DNA of 39,953 nt. Source: JAHIYG01 sp041306075. GTDB taxonomy: Archaea > Altiarchaeota > Altiarchaeia > IMC4 > SCGC-AAA252-I15. Positions 7,421-15,917 of this stretch are shown piece after piece (within the stretch, counting starts at the first letter, position 1; every line of letters begins with the position of its first letter). A model generated the notes under the pieces. That model made no database searches, had not been told where the DNA came from, and saw nothing but the letters and a program-made list of their open reading frames with translations. The translations under genes were made by a program, and so were the position numbers. The stretch covers positions 1 through 39,953 of the forward strand of contig JBFYKH010000060.1 in assembly GCA_041306075.1 (NCBI GenBank), written 5' to 3'.

Positions 7421-8215
7421 ATGTCCAAGCATGATGGAGGATGCGGCGGGCTGGCGTCCAGGCTTCTGTCTCCGTGGCGCTCCGTCAAGGCCTGGTGGGA
7501 GCGTTTCCTCGGCAGGCTGCCTGGCTGGCTTTCCCCGTGGGTCAGGGACATTGTCGACGTCGCGGTCACCGTGGCCGTCATAATAGCGGTCCTCAAGCTC
7601 CTCTTCGGCGCCGACATGCTCGTTCCCCTCGTCGTCGTGACGTCTGAGAGCATGGTTCACGAGTCCGGAGACGACAGCTGGCTCACGTGGCTGGGCGCAA
7701 GGGGGGTGGGCGAGTCTCAGGCCAGGGGGTTCCCGATGTCAGGGGGGTTCAACATGGGCGACATGATAGTGGTGATGAGCCCCGCCGCCTCGCTCGGGGA
7801 CGTGATAATATACGAGCGCGACCTGGACCACCTGAAGTTCCAGGCCCGCGACCCCATAATCCACCGCGTCGTCGGCGTCGCCAGGGTGGAGGGCTACGAG
7901 GTCGTCTCAGTTGAAGGCACCCTGGACTGCAAGACACCAGAGAGCATGAACGAGACCATAGGGCGGGTCCTAATCTGCCAGCGGAACAGCGGATACTGCC
8001 CGTACACCAGGTTCCCTAAGACCGGGAACTTCAGCATATTCATAACCAAGGGGGACCACAACGAGGGCTCTGACCAGTGCAACAGGAGGCTGGACATATC
8101 CTACCCGGTGACGGACGCCCAGGTGACCGGCAGGGCGCTCATCAGGCTGCCCTACCTCGGCTGGCCTAAACTCCTCCTGAGCGTCGTATACCAGGCGCTC
8201 ACCCTCCAGTATTGA
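7421..8215 (+). CDS. signal peptidase I (archaeal SEC11-like)
   Basis: The 264-aa membrane serine protease removes signal peptides from secreted proteins. A cytoplasmic N-terminus of about 45 residues precedes one membrane span (DVAVTVAVIIAVLKLLFGA). The catalytic Ser77 lies in VTSESMVH, His148 in RDPIIHRVVGV (the His type of archaeal and eukaryotic enzymes rather than bacterial Lys), and Asp212 in FITKGDHNEG. A long insert with Trp residues separates the Ser box from GFNMGDMIVV. A second hydrophobic patch ends the protein. It presumably processes the many secreted proteins encoded in this window, but not those with class III signals, which need a prepilin peptidase. Confidence 0.93.
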   Translation: MSKHDGGCGGLASRLLSPWRSVKAWWERFLGRLPGWLSPWVRDIVDVAVTVAVIIAVLKLLFGADMLVPLVVVTSESMVHESGDDSWLTWLGARGVGESQARGFPMSGGFNMGDMIVVMSPAASLGDVIIYERDLDHLKFQARDPIIHRVVGVARVEGYEVVSVEGTLDCKTPESMNETIGRVLICQRNSGYCPYTRFPKTGNFSIFITKGDHNEGSDQCNRRLDISYPVTDAQVTGRALIRLPYLGWPKLLLSVVYQALTLQY

Positions 8216-8248
8216 CGCTTAATTACCGGCTTTTACATCATATCTCTG

Positions 8249-10501
8249 ATGCGCCTGGAAACGCTGGAGCTTGAGAACTGGTGCACCCACGGGAGCCTGA
8301 CAGTCGACATGGGCTCGTCCCTGCAGATTGAGGGGCGCAACGGGACCGGGAAGAGCAGCATACTGGAGGCCCTGAGATTCATCTTCAAGGAGACTGCGAG
8401 GGGCTATGCGAAGCGGATACGCAACGGAGAGAGGGCGGCGGCCGTAAGGCTCAGGTTCCGCTCGGACGGCGTCGAATACCTGGTCGAGAAGAGGATTCGC
8501 CTGGACAAGACGTCGACCGCGCTCATGACCGCGGACGGCGCCCAGGTCGCGGACAACCCGTCCTCGGTCCACAACCGCCTGCAGGCGATTATCCCGGAGG
8601 AAATCTACGAGAAGCTGCTTTACATCCCCCAAGGCGGCCTCACAGAGGTTCTTGAGCGGCTGTCCGGCAGGGACGGGAAGCTCGAGATGGACCGTCTCTT
8701 CGGGCTGGACAGGCTTGAGACTGTGTGGGTTAAGGCGGGGGTGGAAATCCAGGGGGCGGAAGCCGAGTGTAACGTCCTCGGGGGGGAGATTCTGAGGCAT
8801 CCCCCGGAGGCGGAGAAGGTTTATCTTGCGCGGGAGACGGAGCTGGCGGCGAAGGAGTCGGTGCTCAGGGACAGGATTAGCGCTGAGCTGAAGGGCCTGG
8901 CTGAAGCCCGGTCGAGGCTGGCGTCCGCGGAGTCCAGGCTGAAGGCTGTGCTGGGAGCCAGGAAGGCCCTGGAGGAGGCGAACCGGGAGTCGGCTGAACT
9001 CTCGGCGCAGGAGGCTGGCATGGCCAAGGAGATTGAGTCCGTGAAGGCGAGGCTCGGGGAGATGCGCGCGAAAAAGAGGGAGCTTGAAGTATTAAGCGGC
9101 GAACTCGCCAGGCTCCAGCCTTACGGGCGTATTAGGCCGGCGCTCAACACCCTCAGGGCCCTGGCGGAGTCTAAGGCCCAGCTGGACGACGTAGAAGCCA
9201 TGCGGGAGCGGCAGGTCGCGCTGTTGGCCGAGGCTGGTTGCAGGGTGGCGCTCGAGGCCGAATACTCCGCGCTCAGGGAAGAGCTGAGGAAGGCGGAGGC
9301 CGGTCACGCGGCACACAACTCGCGGATAACCGAGGCTAAACGGCATCTGGCGGACCTGAACTCCCTAGGCGGGCAGGCCAAGTGCCCGAGATGCGGGCAG
9401 AGGCTGAACGCGTTCCACCTCGAGAAGGAGGGCGCCGAAGCCAAAGAGATGATTGCCGGGCTTGCGCGCGGAAGGGATGCGGCTGAAGCCTTAATCGTCG
9501 AACTCAAGGTCAAGGCCGCCCACTTGGAACGCAGGCTCGACGAAGCCAAGTCGAAGGAGGCCGCGGCAAGGCAGCTCGGCGAGGGGCTGAAGGCCAGGGA
9601 ATCCAGGCTGGCCGCCATCAACCTGAAGCTGGAGGAGGCGGGGGCGGAGCTTTCCAGGCTCGGATACGCCGGCGAATCCCAGGCGGACGTCGACGCCGGA
9701 TGCGAGAAGCTCAGCCGCCTCGCGGAGCGCGCCCGGATGCTCTCCGATGCGTCCGCCGACATGCCCTCGTACGCCTTGAAGGAGGCCCTCCTGGCGGGGA
9801 AGCTGGCCTCCCTGAAGGAGCGGAAGGCGGAGCTTGCCGGGCGGGCTGCCGGGCTCGGATACGACGAGTCAGAGGAGCGAGCGCTGTCGGCTGAGCGGGA
9901 CAAGGCGTCCGAGGACAGGCACCGCCTCGAATACTCCGGCAAAGCCCTCGAAGCCGAGGCGAACGCCGCGAAGGCGGAGAGGAAAGCCGCGGAAGAAAGC
10001 CTGGCGGCCTACCTGGACCTCGCGAAGAGGCATGGGGCGGCCAGGCGCAAGCTCGAGAGGCTGAAGGGGGCCCGCGAGTTCTTCCACAGGGACAAGGGCA
10101 TAGCCAAGTACCTGCGGGAATCCTTCGTGCAGAGCCTCAACTCGATGCTTTCCCTGAATTTCAAGCGGTTCAACCAGAACCCCAGATACGTTGACGTCGC
10201 ATTCGACAAGGAATACGGGATAGTCCTGCGCACCGGCTCCGGGGACCTGGAGGCCGCGCAGCTGTCGGGCGGCGAGCTGGCGCAGCTGGCCCTCGCTTTG
10301 AGGGTGTCGCTCATAGACCTGATGTCGCCGATACGCCTCCTCATACTCGACGAGCCGTTCGGAAGCCTCGACGAATCCCACCGGGAAGTCCTGGGCGAGG
10401 CGCTGAACCGGATAGCCGGCACCGGGCAGATAATACTCGTCACCCACGTCCATACGGAAAGCCTGCAACTGAACAACAGGCTGGAGTTGGGCGGGTACTG
10501 A
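8249..10501 (+). CDS. Rad50-like SMC-family ATPase with zinc hook
   Basis: The 750-aa product has Walker A GRNGTGKSS (Lys35), a Q-loop region (YIPQGGLTEVL), long Ala/Glu/Leu-rich coiled coils, a zinc-hook CPRCGQRL (Cys379, Cys382) almost exactly mid-protein, the ABC signature LSGGELAQLALALR (from 672), and Walker B LLILDEPFGSLDE (Asp701-Glu702). This is the Rad50 layout, although the coils are shorter than in many Rad50 proteins. It would act in double-strand break processing with Mre11. No mre11, herA or nurA gene lies beside it here, so a different partner or a distant mre11 is possible. A TATA-like CTTAATTA lies about 27 bp upstream. Confidence 0.9.
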   Translation: MRLETLELENWCTHGSLTVDMGSSLQIEGRNGTGKSSILEALRFIFKETARGYAKRIRNGERAAAVRLRFRSDGVEYLVEKRIRLDKTSTALMTADGAQVADNPSSVHNRLQAIIPEEIYEKLLYIPQGGLTEVLERLSGRDGKLEMDRLFGLDRLETVWVKAGVEIQGAEAECNVLGGEILRHPPEAEKVYLARETELAAKESVLRDRISAELKGLAEARSRLASAESRLKAVLGARKALEEANRESAELSAQEAGMAKEIESVKARLGEMRAKKRELEVLSGELARLQPYGRIRPALNTLRALAESKAQLDDVEAMRERQVALLAEAGCRVALEAEYSALREELRKAEAGHAAHNSRITEAKRHLADLNSLGGQAKCPRCGQRLNAFHLEKEGAEAKEMIAGLARGRDAAEALIVELKVKAAHLERRLDEAKSKEAAARQLGEGLKARESRLAAINLKLEEAGAELSRLGYAGESQADVDAGCEKLSRLAERARMLSDASADMPSYALKEALLAGKLASLKERKAELAGRAAGLGYDESEERALSAERDKASEDRHRLEYSGKALEAEANAAKAERKAAEESLAAYLDLAKRHGAARRKLERLKGAREFFHRDKGIAKYLRESFVQSLNSMLSLNFKRFNQNPRYVDVAFDKEYGIVLRTGSGDLEAAQLSGGELAQLALALRVSLIDLMSPIRLLILDEPFGSLDESHREVLGEALNRIAGTGQIILVTHVHTESLQLNNRLELGGY

Positions 10502-10524
10502 GCAACTAGTTCGGCAGAGGCCGG

Positions 10525-10644
10525 TTATTCCGCCCCTATGACCTTCATGAACATGAAGACGAGTAGGGTCACGACGACGCCTACGACGAGGAATATTATC
10601 CTGTCGACGTTATCGACTTCGCTGTGCGCTATCGGATGGTCCAT
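10525..10644 (-). CDS. 39-residue predicted single-span membrane protein
   Basis: The short frame starts MDHPIAHSEVDNVDRIIFL, continues with a Val/Leu-rich span, and ends KVIGAE then TAA. AGGAG sits 8 nt before the ATG and an A/T-rich promoter-like stretch (about 10680-10710) lies further up. Topology should be one helix (residues 16-33) with an acidic N-terminus outside or inside. An upstream ATG with GAGGTGA right before it (10672) is in another frame and gives only 20 codons. No family is recognised. Codon choice (ATA, GTC, CTC) matches its neighbours, supporting a real gene. Confidence 0.5.
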   Translation of the reverse strand: MDHPIAHSEVDNVDRIIFLVVGVVVTLLVFMFMKVIGAE

Positions 10645-10726
10645 TATCCTTCTCCTGTTTGGCATGCTTCATTCACCTCTTATTTTTTAGATATTGTCGC
10701 CATGGATTAAAAAAGCAAGGGCCTGC

Positions 10727-11002
10727 TCAATACCTCACGGAAAAAACCTCCAAGCCCTCCGCGTCCCCCGAGGCGTCCAAAACCACCTCGTCCACCCTCG
10801 CGCCCTCCGGCCCCGCCCTGCACCAGTTGACGACCCTCTCGACTGCGCCGGCGTCCCCCTCGAAGACGGCCTCCACCCTCCCGTCGCCGAGGTTCCTCAC
10901 CCAGCCTGCGACGCCCTCCAAGACCGCCTTGTCCCTCGTGCCCTGCCTGAAATAGACCCCCTGGACCCGGCCTGAGACGTACACGTGGACCCGCTTGGGC
11001 AT
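10727..11002 (-). CDS. acyP: acylphosphatase
   Basis: The 91-aa product has the standard family length. The signature VHVYVSGRVQGVYFRQGTRD contains the catalytic Arg in the phosphate-binding loop. GWVRNLGDGRVEAVFEGD contains the conserved Asn. The enzyme hydrolyses acyl phosphates such as 1,3-bisphosphoglycerate or carbamoyl phosphate in the cytosol. A TATA-like ATATTAAT (11024-11031) lies about 25 bp upstream. It is divergent from shikimate kinase across a 33-bp gap with crossed promoters. Confidence 0.95.
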   Translation of the reverse strand: MPKRVHVYVSGRVQGVYFRQGTRDKAVLEGVAGWVRNLGDGRVEAVFEGDAGAVERVVNWCRAGPEGARVDEVVLDASGDAEGLEVFSVRY

Positions 11003-11035
11003 GCAGTTAAATATCGGGGCCCAATATTAATAGAC
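11003..11035. promoter_or_regulatory. crossed divergent promoters, acyP / shikimate kinase
   Basis: Only 33 bp separate the two ATGs. GTTAAATA (11006-11013) is 26 bp before the plus-strand ATG (11036). ATATTAAT (11024-11031) is about 25 bp before the minus-strand ATG (11002). Each TATA box therefore lies next to the other gene's start, which should make the two promoters mutually exclusive. Confidence 0.55.
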
Positions 11036-11962
11036 ATGGAGGCTACAGCCGTGTGCCGCGGTGCGGCGACTATAGTGACCGCGTTCGCCTCGGGGCTTGG
11101 CGGCGCGTACGGCATAGGCCTCGAGAACAGGACGACGGTCGAGCTGGACCGGACCGGCAGGGTGTCCTCCACCGTGAACGGGCAGGAGAAGGGCGCGGCC
11201 CTGGCCGAAGCCGCCGTCAAACGCACGCTCAAACGTTTCAGGTCGGAGTACACGGGGGCGTCGGTCACAACGGAGACCGACATACCTCATGCCGCGGGGC
11301 TGAAGAGCTCGAGCGTCGCCGCGAACGCCATCGTCCTCGCAGTCTCCGGCGCGCTGGCGAAGGAGTGCGGCGGCGTGAAGGACGTCCGCCTCAGCAGGAG
11401 CCGGAGGGGGCAGAGGCTCGAAATCAACGGCGAAAGGCTGGACGACGAGGAACTCATAAGCATCGGCATAGACGCAGCCTACGACGCGAAAGTCACCGTC
11501 ACAGGGGCGTTGGACGACGCGAGCGCGGCATACTTCGGCGGATACACGCTCACGGACAACACGAACCGGAGGATAATCTACCGCGGCGGGATGGAGGAGA
11601 CCTTGACGGCCATGATACTCGTCCCCGAGGGGGAGATACGCTCGGCGGAAGTGGACCTCGAAAGGCTGAGGACCCTGGCGAAGGAGGTCAACCTCATATG
11701 GGACGCAGCCAAATCCGGCAGGATATACCAGGCCATAACGCTCAACGGCCTCGTCCACGCCGCCGCATACGGCCAATCCCCGGAGCCGTCCCTGCTCGCA
11801 CTCGGGGCGGGCGCCATAGCTGCCGGGATATCCGGGACCGGCCCCTCCGTCGTCGCCCTCACAAGGGACGGCGGCGGCACGGTGTCGGAGGCGTGGGACG
11901 GGCTTGAAGGCGCTGTGATAAAGGCGAAAATCAACAACCGGGCGGCGGAGGTCCTGAAATGA
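11036..11962 (+). CDS. aroK: shikimate kinase, archaeal GHMP type
   Basis: The 308-aa product phosphorylates shikimate at O3 in aromatic amino acid synthesis. It is unrelated to the bacterial P-loop AroK and belongs to the GHMP kinase superfamily. The ATP-binding motif is IPHAAGLKSSSVAANAIVLA. The C-terminal part has GAIAAGISGTGPSVVAL, the third GHMP motif. The N-terminus (ATAVCRGAATIVTAFASGLG) matches archaeal shikimate kinases, so ATG 11036 is used instead of the upstream in-frame GTG. It is the first gene of a three-gene run in which each start overlaps the previous stop by 4 bp or less. Confidence 0.92.
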   Translation: MEATAVCRGAATIVTAFASGLGGAYGIGLENRTTVELDRTGRVSSTVNGQEKGAALAEAAVKRTLKRFRSEYTGASVTTETDIPHAAGLKSSSVAANAIVLAVSGALAKECGGVKDVRLSRSRRGQRLEINGERLDDEELISIGIDAAYDAKVTVTGALDDASAAYFGGYTLTDNTNRRIIYRGGMEETLTAMILVPEGEIRSAEVDLERLRTLAKEVNLIWDAAKSGRIYQAITLNGLVHAAAYGQSPEPSLLALGAGAIAAGISGTGPSVVALTRDGGGTVSEAWDGLEGAVIKAKINNRAAEVLK

Positions 11963-12378
11963 CGGTCTACACCGGCCGCATAGGCCTCAAGACGAAGTCT
12001 GACGGCGGCATGACGGACGTCTCCGGCGACGTCCAGGCCGTCGTCGCAGCATCGCGCATAAAGGACGGCATAGCAGTGGTCTTCTGCCCAGGAAGCACCG
12101 GCTCCCTGTCGACCGTCGAGTACGAGCCGGGCCTCCTCAAGGACATCCCCGAGGCGATGAACCGGGTAGCGCCTAGGGACGGCGTATACGCGCACCACGC
12201 CACATGGCACGACGACAACGGAAGCGGCCATGTGAAGGCGACGATAATAGGGCCGGGCCTGACGGTCCCCGTGGAGGACGGACGGCTCCTCCTGGGCAGA
12301 TGGCAGCAGATTGTCTTCATAGAGTTCGACACGAAAGACCGGGAACGGCAGCTCACGGTGAAGGTGATTGGCGAATGA
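11959..12378 (+). CDS. YjbQ/UPF0047 family protein
   Basis: The 139-aa product has the complete UPF0047 signature: VVFCPGSTGSLSTVEYEPGL, then HHATWHDDNGSGHVKATIIG and the tail GRLLLGRWQQIVFIEFD. The conserved His and acidic residues form a likely metal/anion site. Some homologues show weak thiamin-phosphate synthase activity in vitro, but the true function is unsettled. Its ATGA overlaps the shikimate kinase stop and its own stop overlaps the next start, so it is translated in an operon. ThiC is encoded 8 kb away, so a thiamin link is possible but not shown by this context. Confidence 0.9.
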   Translation: MTVYTGRIGLKTKSDGGMTDVSGDVQAVVAASRIKDGIAVVFCPGSTGSLSTVEYEPGLLKDIPEAMNRVAPRDGVYAHHATWHDDNGSGHVKATIIGPGLTVPVEDGRLLLGRWQQIVFIEFDTKDRERQLTVKVIGE

Positions 12379-12710
12379 GGCTTAAGACGATTGTCCTGGC
12401 GGCATTTGCGGTGGCCTCTGCGGCCTCGTGGGCGGGCGCGTTAACGGCGGCGGACGTAATCCAGCCGACGACGACGCTGGTCTATGCGCTCGGCTGGCTG
12501 ATGCTCACGGTACTCGGGATGAAGTGGATAGTCGCCGAGAGCTCTCAGGAGCGGCTGGACGCGAAGAAGGGGATGGTCTACATAGTCGTCGGGCTCCTGG
12601 TGGTCAGGGTGATATGCACCCTGATAGCCTTCTACTGTCAGGCCGCGCAGAACTCGATGGCCCTCGGCGGCGTAGGGTTCTCTTGCGCCTCCGCCTCCAT
12701 AGGCTGCTGA
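12375..12710 (+). CDS. small secreted two-span membrane protein (VirB2/TrbC pilin-like)
   Basis: The 111-aa product has an N-terminal signal peptide (KTIVLAAFAVASAASWAGA), a short linker, a hydrophobic span (LVYALGWLMLTVLGMKWIVA), a charged loop (ESSQERLDAKK), a second span (MVYIVVGLLVVRVICTLIAF) and a Cys-containing small-residue tail. Signal peptide plus two spans around a charged loop is the plan of VirB2/TrbC conjugative pilins. Sequence motifs are too weak for certainty. The start is ATG 12375, overlapping the yjbQ-like stop. Finding it third in a shikimate kinase operon is odd. It could also be an unrelated envelope protein. Confidence 0.6.
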   Translation: MRLKTIVLAAFAVASAASWAGALTAADVIQPTTTLVYALGWLMLTVLGMKWIVAESSQERLDAKKGMVYIVVGLLVVRVICTLIAFYCQAAQNSMALGGVGFSCASASIGC

Positions 12711-12721
12711 GCCGGCTTCCT

Positions 12722-14680
12722 TCAGGCAGTCCTCCTGTACATCCTGGCGCACGCCAGGCCTGCGGCGATGGACGCCGCGTACATGAGGTACTTGAGCCAT
12801 CCGGCGACCACGAGCACGCTTATCCTCATCGGGTCGTCCTTATGGACCAGGTGCGATGTGACGGTGATGGTCTTGCCGAGGGAGGGGAGCTCCAGCCTGA
12901 CGGGCAGGACGCCCTCCCGTACGGGGACGTTTAATGCGCCGTCTCCCGTCCCTATGAGGTTCATCGACTTGGCCATGACCTGCCTCGGGGCGGCCTCCTC
13001 GACCATCGCGTAGTCCGACGCCACCATCGCGTTCCGCTCGTACGACGTCGAGCCCATGTTGAATACGCCCATGCTCAGTATCCCGAAGAATACGACGACT
13101 CCGAGGCACAGGACCACCAGCATCCCGGCACCAGCGAGCATCCACTTCATGGACTGCGCTGAGATGTGCTTTTTGACGGCGAGAATCACGGTGGCAATAA
13201 CCGCCAAAGCCAGGACGACCCAGCTGAAATAGTACGCTCCGACGGAGAACACGAGGTAGGCCGCCGCGAAGGCCGGGCTAGGCTTCAGGATGTATCCGAG
13301 GCCTCCGAAGATTATCGCGAACACCATCACGGCTTCGAGGCCGGGCAGCTCGCTGCCGCCCTTGGCGCCCCACGTCCAGAGCACCACGTAGTCGCTCGGG
13401 AGCATCACCTGCGTGGTGAAGTCGGTTATGGTGAGGTCTGTGTTCGCCACCGGGACGTCTATCACGTTGACCGCCCCGAGGGCGCTGGTGGTGTTGAAGT
13501 ATATCAGGTCGAGGGTGCCGCCCTGCGTCTTCGGGAACGACAGGAAGAGCCTGTCCTCGTCCTTCGTGAGCTTTATGGAGCTCCTGTAGCCGGTGGCCGC
13601 GTAGAGGGGGACTCCGGGCACGTCCATGCCGATGTAGTCCACTCCCGTGTTGCTGTACCTGTACTCGAGCTCGCCGAGCATGCTGCCCTTCTCGGTTATC
13701 GCTATCCTGTTCGTCGCCTGGCTGACGGACGCCGCCAGCGAGGGGTACATCTTCAGGGATACCACGGACACCGAGATGGGCTCGCCTGCGCTCGCCAGGA
13801 ACGCCCTGGCGTTGCTGTACGACGGGCTCATCGCGGACTGGGAGAGGTCTATCTCCTCGGCGGACGTCGAGATGCCGAGCTTCTTCTGGGGGTCGGACTC
13901 CACCAGGACGTGGTGGCGGCCCTCGTCGAGGGGGACCCATATCTGAGTGCCGGAGAATGTTCCGGTGACGGCGACGCTCGCGGACTCTCCGCTCAGCTCC
14001 AGTATGAGCCTTCCGCCGTCGACGCTATAGTCCTTGGCGCCTGTCACGGACACGATGCTCTCCCCGCTCCTGAGGTTGAGGACCGCCCTGCCGAGCGAGC
14101 TGCCGAACGACCGGAAACTGAGCCTGTAGTCGAAGCCGTTCCTCTCGGCGAACGTGTACTTGAACGACCCGTCCGACAGCATCGCCACCTTCTCGGCGCG
14201 CTGGATGATTATGTCGCTGCTCCAGAGGCCGTACTGGTCGCCGTGCACCGCGTAACCGTGCCTTATGTCGAACTTGACCGCGTTGACCGGTCCCGGAACG
14301 TAAAGCCTCGCCTGGCCGGCGGTGCGCAGGGTCAGGTCGCCCCGGTAGTCGAACCTGCCCTTCCCGAGCACCATGAAATAGCCCTTGTCGTCGAAGGATA
14401 CGGTGACCTCCTTGCCGTTGACGACGACGTTGTCGACGAGTATGTCGGAGGCGCGGCCGAGCAGGTAGACCTTCACGTTCTCCCCGGATATGACCTCCCC
14501 GGACCCGGAGATGAGTAGCTTGTTCATATCCAGGTCGCCGCTCAGCCTCATCTCAGACACCGCCCAGAAGCTGGGCTCGGTGTCGTTGACGATTATTATC
14601 TCGGCCGATGCCGAATGCGGTAAAAGTGCACTTAACGCCAGAAAAACCAGTATGGCCGGGAATACGCATTTACGCTCCAT
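12722..14680 (-). CDS. large secreted/membrane protein of unknown function
   Basis: The 652-aa product has a signal peptide (FPAILVFLALSALLPHSASA), then about 400 residues of beta-rich extracellular sequence (for example KVYLLGRASDILVDNVVVNG), then four hydrophobic spans between about 435 and 540 (LEAVMVFAIIFGGLGYIL, AAYLVFSVGAYYFSWVVLAL, and others), another extracellular stretch with LPSLGKTITVTSHLV, and a last span near the C-terminus (VLVVAGWLKYLMYAAS). No family is recognised. TTTTTATATG (about 14703-14714, read in reverse) lies about 28 bp upstream. It converges on the pilin-like gene with an 11-bp gap. An envelope assembly or receptor role is only a guess. Confidence 0.85.
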   Translation of the reverse strand: MERKCVFPAILVFLALSALLPHSASAEIIIVNDTEPSFWAVSEMRLSGDLDMNKLLISGSGEVISGENVKVYLLGRASDILVDNVVVNGKEVTVSFDDKGYFMVLGKGRFDYRGDLTLRTAGQARLYVPGPVNAVKFDIRHGYAVHGDQYGLWSSDIIIQRAEKVAMLSDGSFKYTFAERNGFDYRLSFRSFGSSLGRAVLNLRSGESIVSVTGAKDYSVDGGRLILELSGESASVAVTGTFSGTQIWVPLDEGRHHVLVESDPQKKLGISTSAEEIDLSQSAMSPSYSNARAFLASAGEPISVSVVSLKMYPSLAASVSQATNRIAITEKGSMLGELEYRYSNTGVDYIGMDVPGVPLYAATGYRSSIKLTKDEDRLFLSFPKTQGGTLDLIYFNTTSALGAVNVIDVPVANTDLTITDFTTQVMLPSDYVVLWTWGAKGGSELPGLEAVMVFAIIFGGLGYILKPSPAFAAAYLVFSVGAYYFSWVVLALAVIATVILAVKKHISAQSMKWMLAGAGMLVVLCLGVVVFFGILSMGVFNMGSTSYERNAMVASDYAMVEEAAPRQVMAKSMNLIGTGDGALNVPVREGVLPVRLELPSLGKTITVTSHLVHKDDPMRISVLVVAGWLKYLMYAASIAAGLACARMYRRTA

Positions 14681-14786
14681 GGTAACTAATAGTCTGCGGG
14701 AAGCATATAAAAACCCACGTTATCCTTCGGGCAAACCCGAAGAATGCTTATATTCCCCCGCGGGAAATTAATAACAGGTGCATGCC

Positions 14787-15272
14787 ATGAATCTCTTCAG
14801 ACTGCTCGCGCAGGTGCGGAAGGAGCCGGAGTACGTTGCACGGAACAAGCTGGTCATGCGATTCAAGGAGAAAGCCTCATACACCGACGAAGAGCTGAAC
14901 GAGATATTCGCGTTCAAGGGCATGGAGCCTCACGTCAACCCCGACGCCAAGGCGTTCACCCATAAGGCCCTCGCCGCCCCTACACTCGACGACAGGTTCA
15001 AGCTACTCAGGAGGGTGAAGGGCGTGGGGATGAAGGTGGCCTCGACCATACTCATGGTCAACAATCCGCACAAATACGCGGAACTCGACGAGGTCTCCTG
15101 GAACAGCCTGAGGACCAACTTCGGGTTCGCGGCTCCCGCGAAGGACCAGAACTCCGACTACAGCGTCCAAGAGTACCTCCTCTACCTGGAGGCGCTCCAA
15201 TCCCTCGCCGACGAATACGGCATGAACGTCAACGACGTCCAATACGTCATAAGCCGCATCGGCAGGGAATAG
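14787..15272 (+). CDS. helix-hairpin-helix protein related to DNA glycosylases
   Basis: The 161-aa product contains LLRRVKGVGMKVASTILMV, a helix-hairpin-helix, followed after 8 residues by AELDEVSWNSL. The Asp there sits where the catalytic Asp lies in HhH-GPD glycosylases. No Fe-S Cys cluster is present and the protein is shorter than Nth/MutY (about 210 aa), so activity is uncertain. It may be a DNA-binding protein only. ATG 14787 follows AGGTG at a suitable distance; an upstream in-frame GTG lacks this. It leads a run with adenylate kinase and a surface protein. Confidence 0.75.
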   Translation: MNLFRLLAQVRKEPEYVARNKLVMRFKEKASYTDEELNEIFAFKGMEPHVNPDAKAFTHKALAAPTLDDRFKLLRRVKGVGMKVASTILMVNNPHKYAELDEVSWNSLRTNFGFAAPAKDQNSDYSVQEYLLYLEALQSLADEYGMNVNDVQYVISRIGRE

Positions 15273-15283
15273 GCGGCTGCCAG

Positions 15284-15916
15284 ATGACTGCTGTAGTTTT
15301 GATTGGGCCGCCGGGTTCAGGGAAGGGGACGCAGGCCGAGCTATTGTCCTCGAAGACCGGCTGGCCGCAGATATCCACCGGCAACATCCTCCGCCACGCC
15401 GTCGAGCTCGGGACCGGCCTCGGCCTCAGGGTGAAGGAGCGCCTCGGGCGGGGGGAGCTCGTCGACGACGAGACTGTCGAGGAGATAATACGCGATCGCC
15501 TCAGGGGAGACGACTGCAAGGGGGGGTTCATACTGGACGGCTACCCCCGCGACCTCGGCCAGGCGAAGGAGCTCGAATCATCGGCCAGAATTGACCTGGC
15601 TGTGTACATACGCGTCCCCGACGAAGTGATAGTCGAGCGGATAACCTCAAGGAGGGTCTGTGACTGCGGGAAAACCTACCATCTCGCGTCCAAGCCGCCG
15701 GTCAGGGCGGGCGTGTGCGACGCGTGCGGGGGCGCCCTCCGCCTGCGGGAAGACGACCGGGAGGAGACCGTCAGGCACCGCCTGCAGGTCTACCACGGGC
15801 AGACGGAGCCGGTGCTGGCCTACTACGCCGGCCGCGGAATCCTCCTGGAGATTGACGGCATGAAGCAGATAAGCCGGATATCGGACGCTATTATAGCCCG
15901 ACTGGCAAGAATCTAA
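15284..15916 (+). CDS. adk: adenylate kinase, bacterial-type with zinc LID
   Basis: The 210-aa product interconverts AMP + ATP and 2 ADP. P-loop GPPGSGKGTQ, AMP-binding STGNILRHAV and GGFILDGYPRDLGQAKELE are all present. The LID domain carries CDCGKTYH...CDACGG, a Zn-binding set typical of zinc-containing long Adk. This is the bacterial-type enzyme rather than the short trimeric archaeal AdkA, which suggests an old transfer or a lineage-specific choice. It starts 11 nt after the HhH gene and ends one base before the next gene, so the three are probably one transcript. Confidence 0.95.
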   Translation: MTAVVLIGPPGSGKGTQAELLSSKTGWPQISTGNILRHAVELGTGLGLRVKERLGRGELVDDETVEEIIRDRLRGDDCKGGFILDGYPRDLGQAKELESSARIDLAVYIRVPDEVIVERITSRRVCDCGKTYHLASKPPVRAGVCDACGGALRLREDDREETVRHRLQVYHGQTEPVLAYYAGRGILLEIDGMKQISRISDAIIARLARI

Positions 15917-15917
15917 C

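Noticed and set aside
8219..8800. Long antisense frames over the Rad50-like gene
   Set aside because: High GC produces many stop-free antisense frames. These show no domains and lie opposite a complete ATPase.
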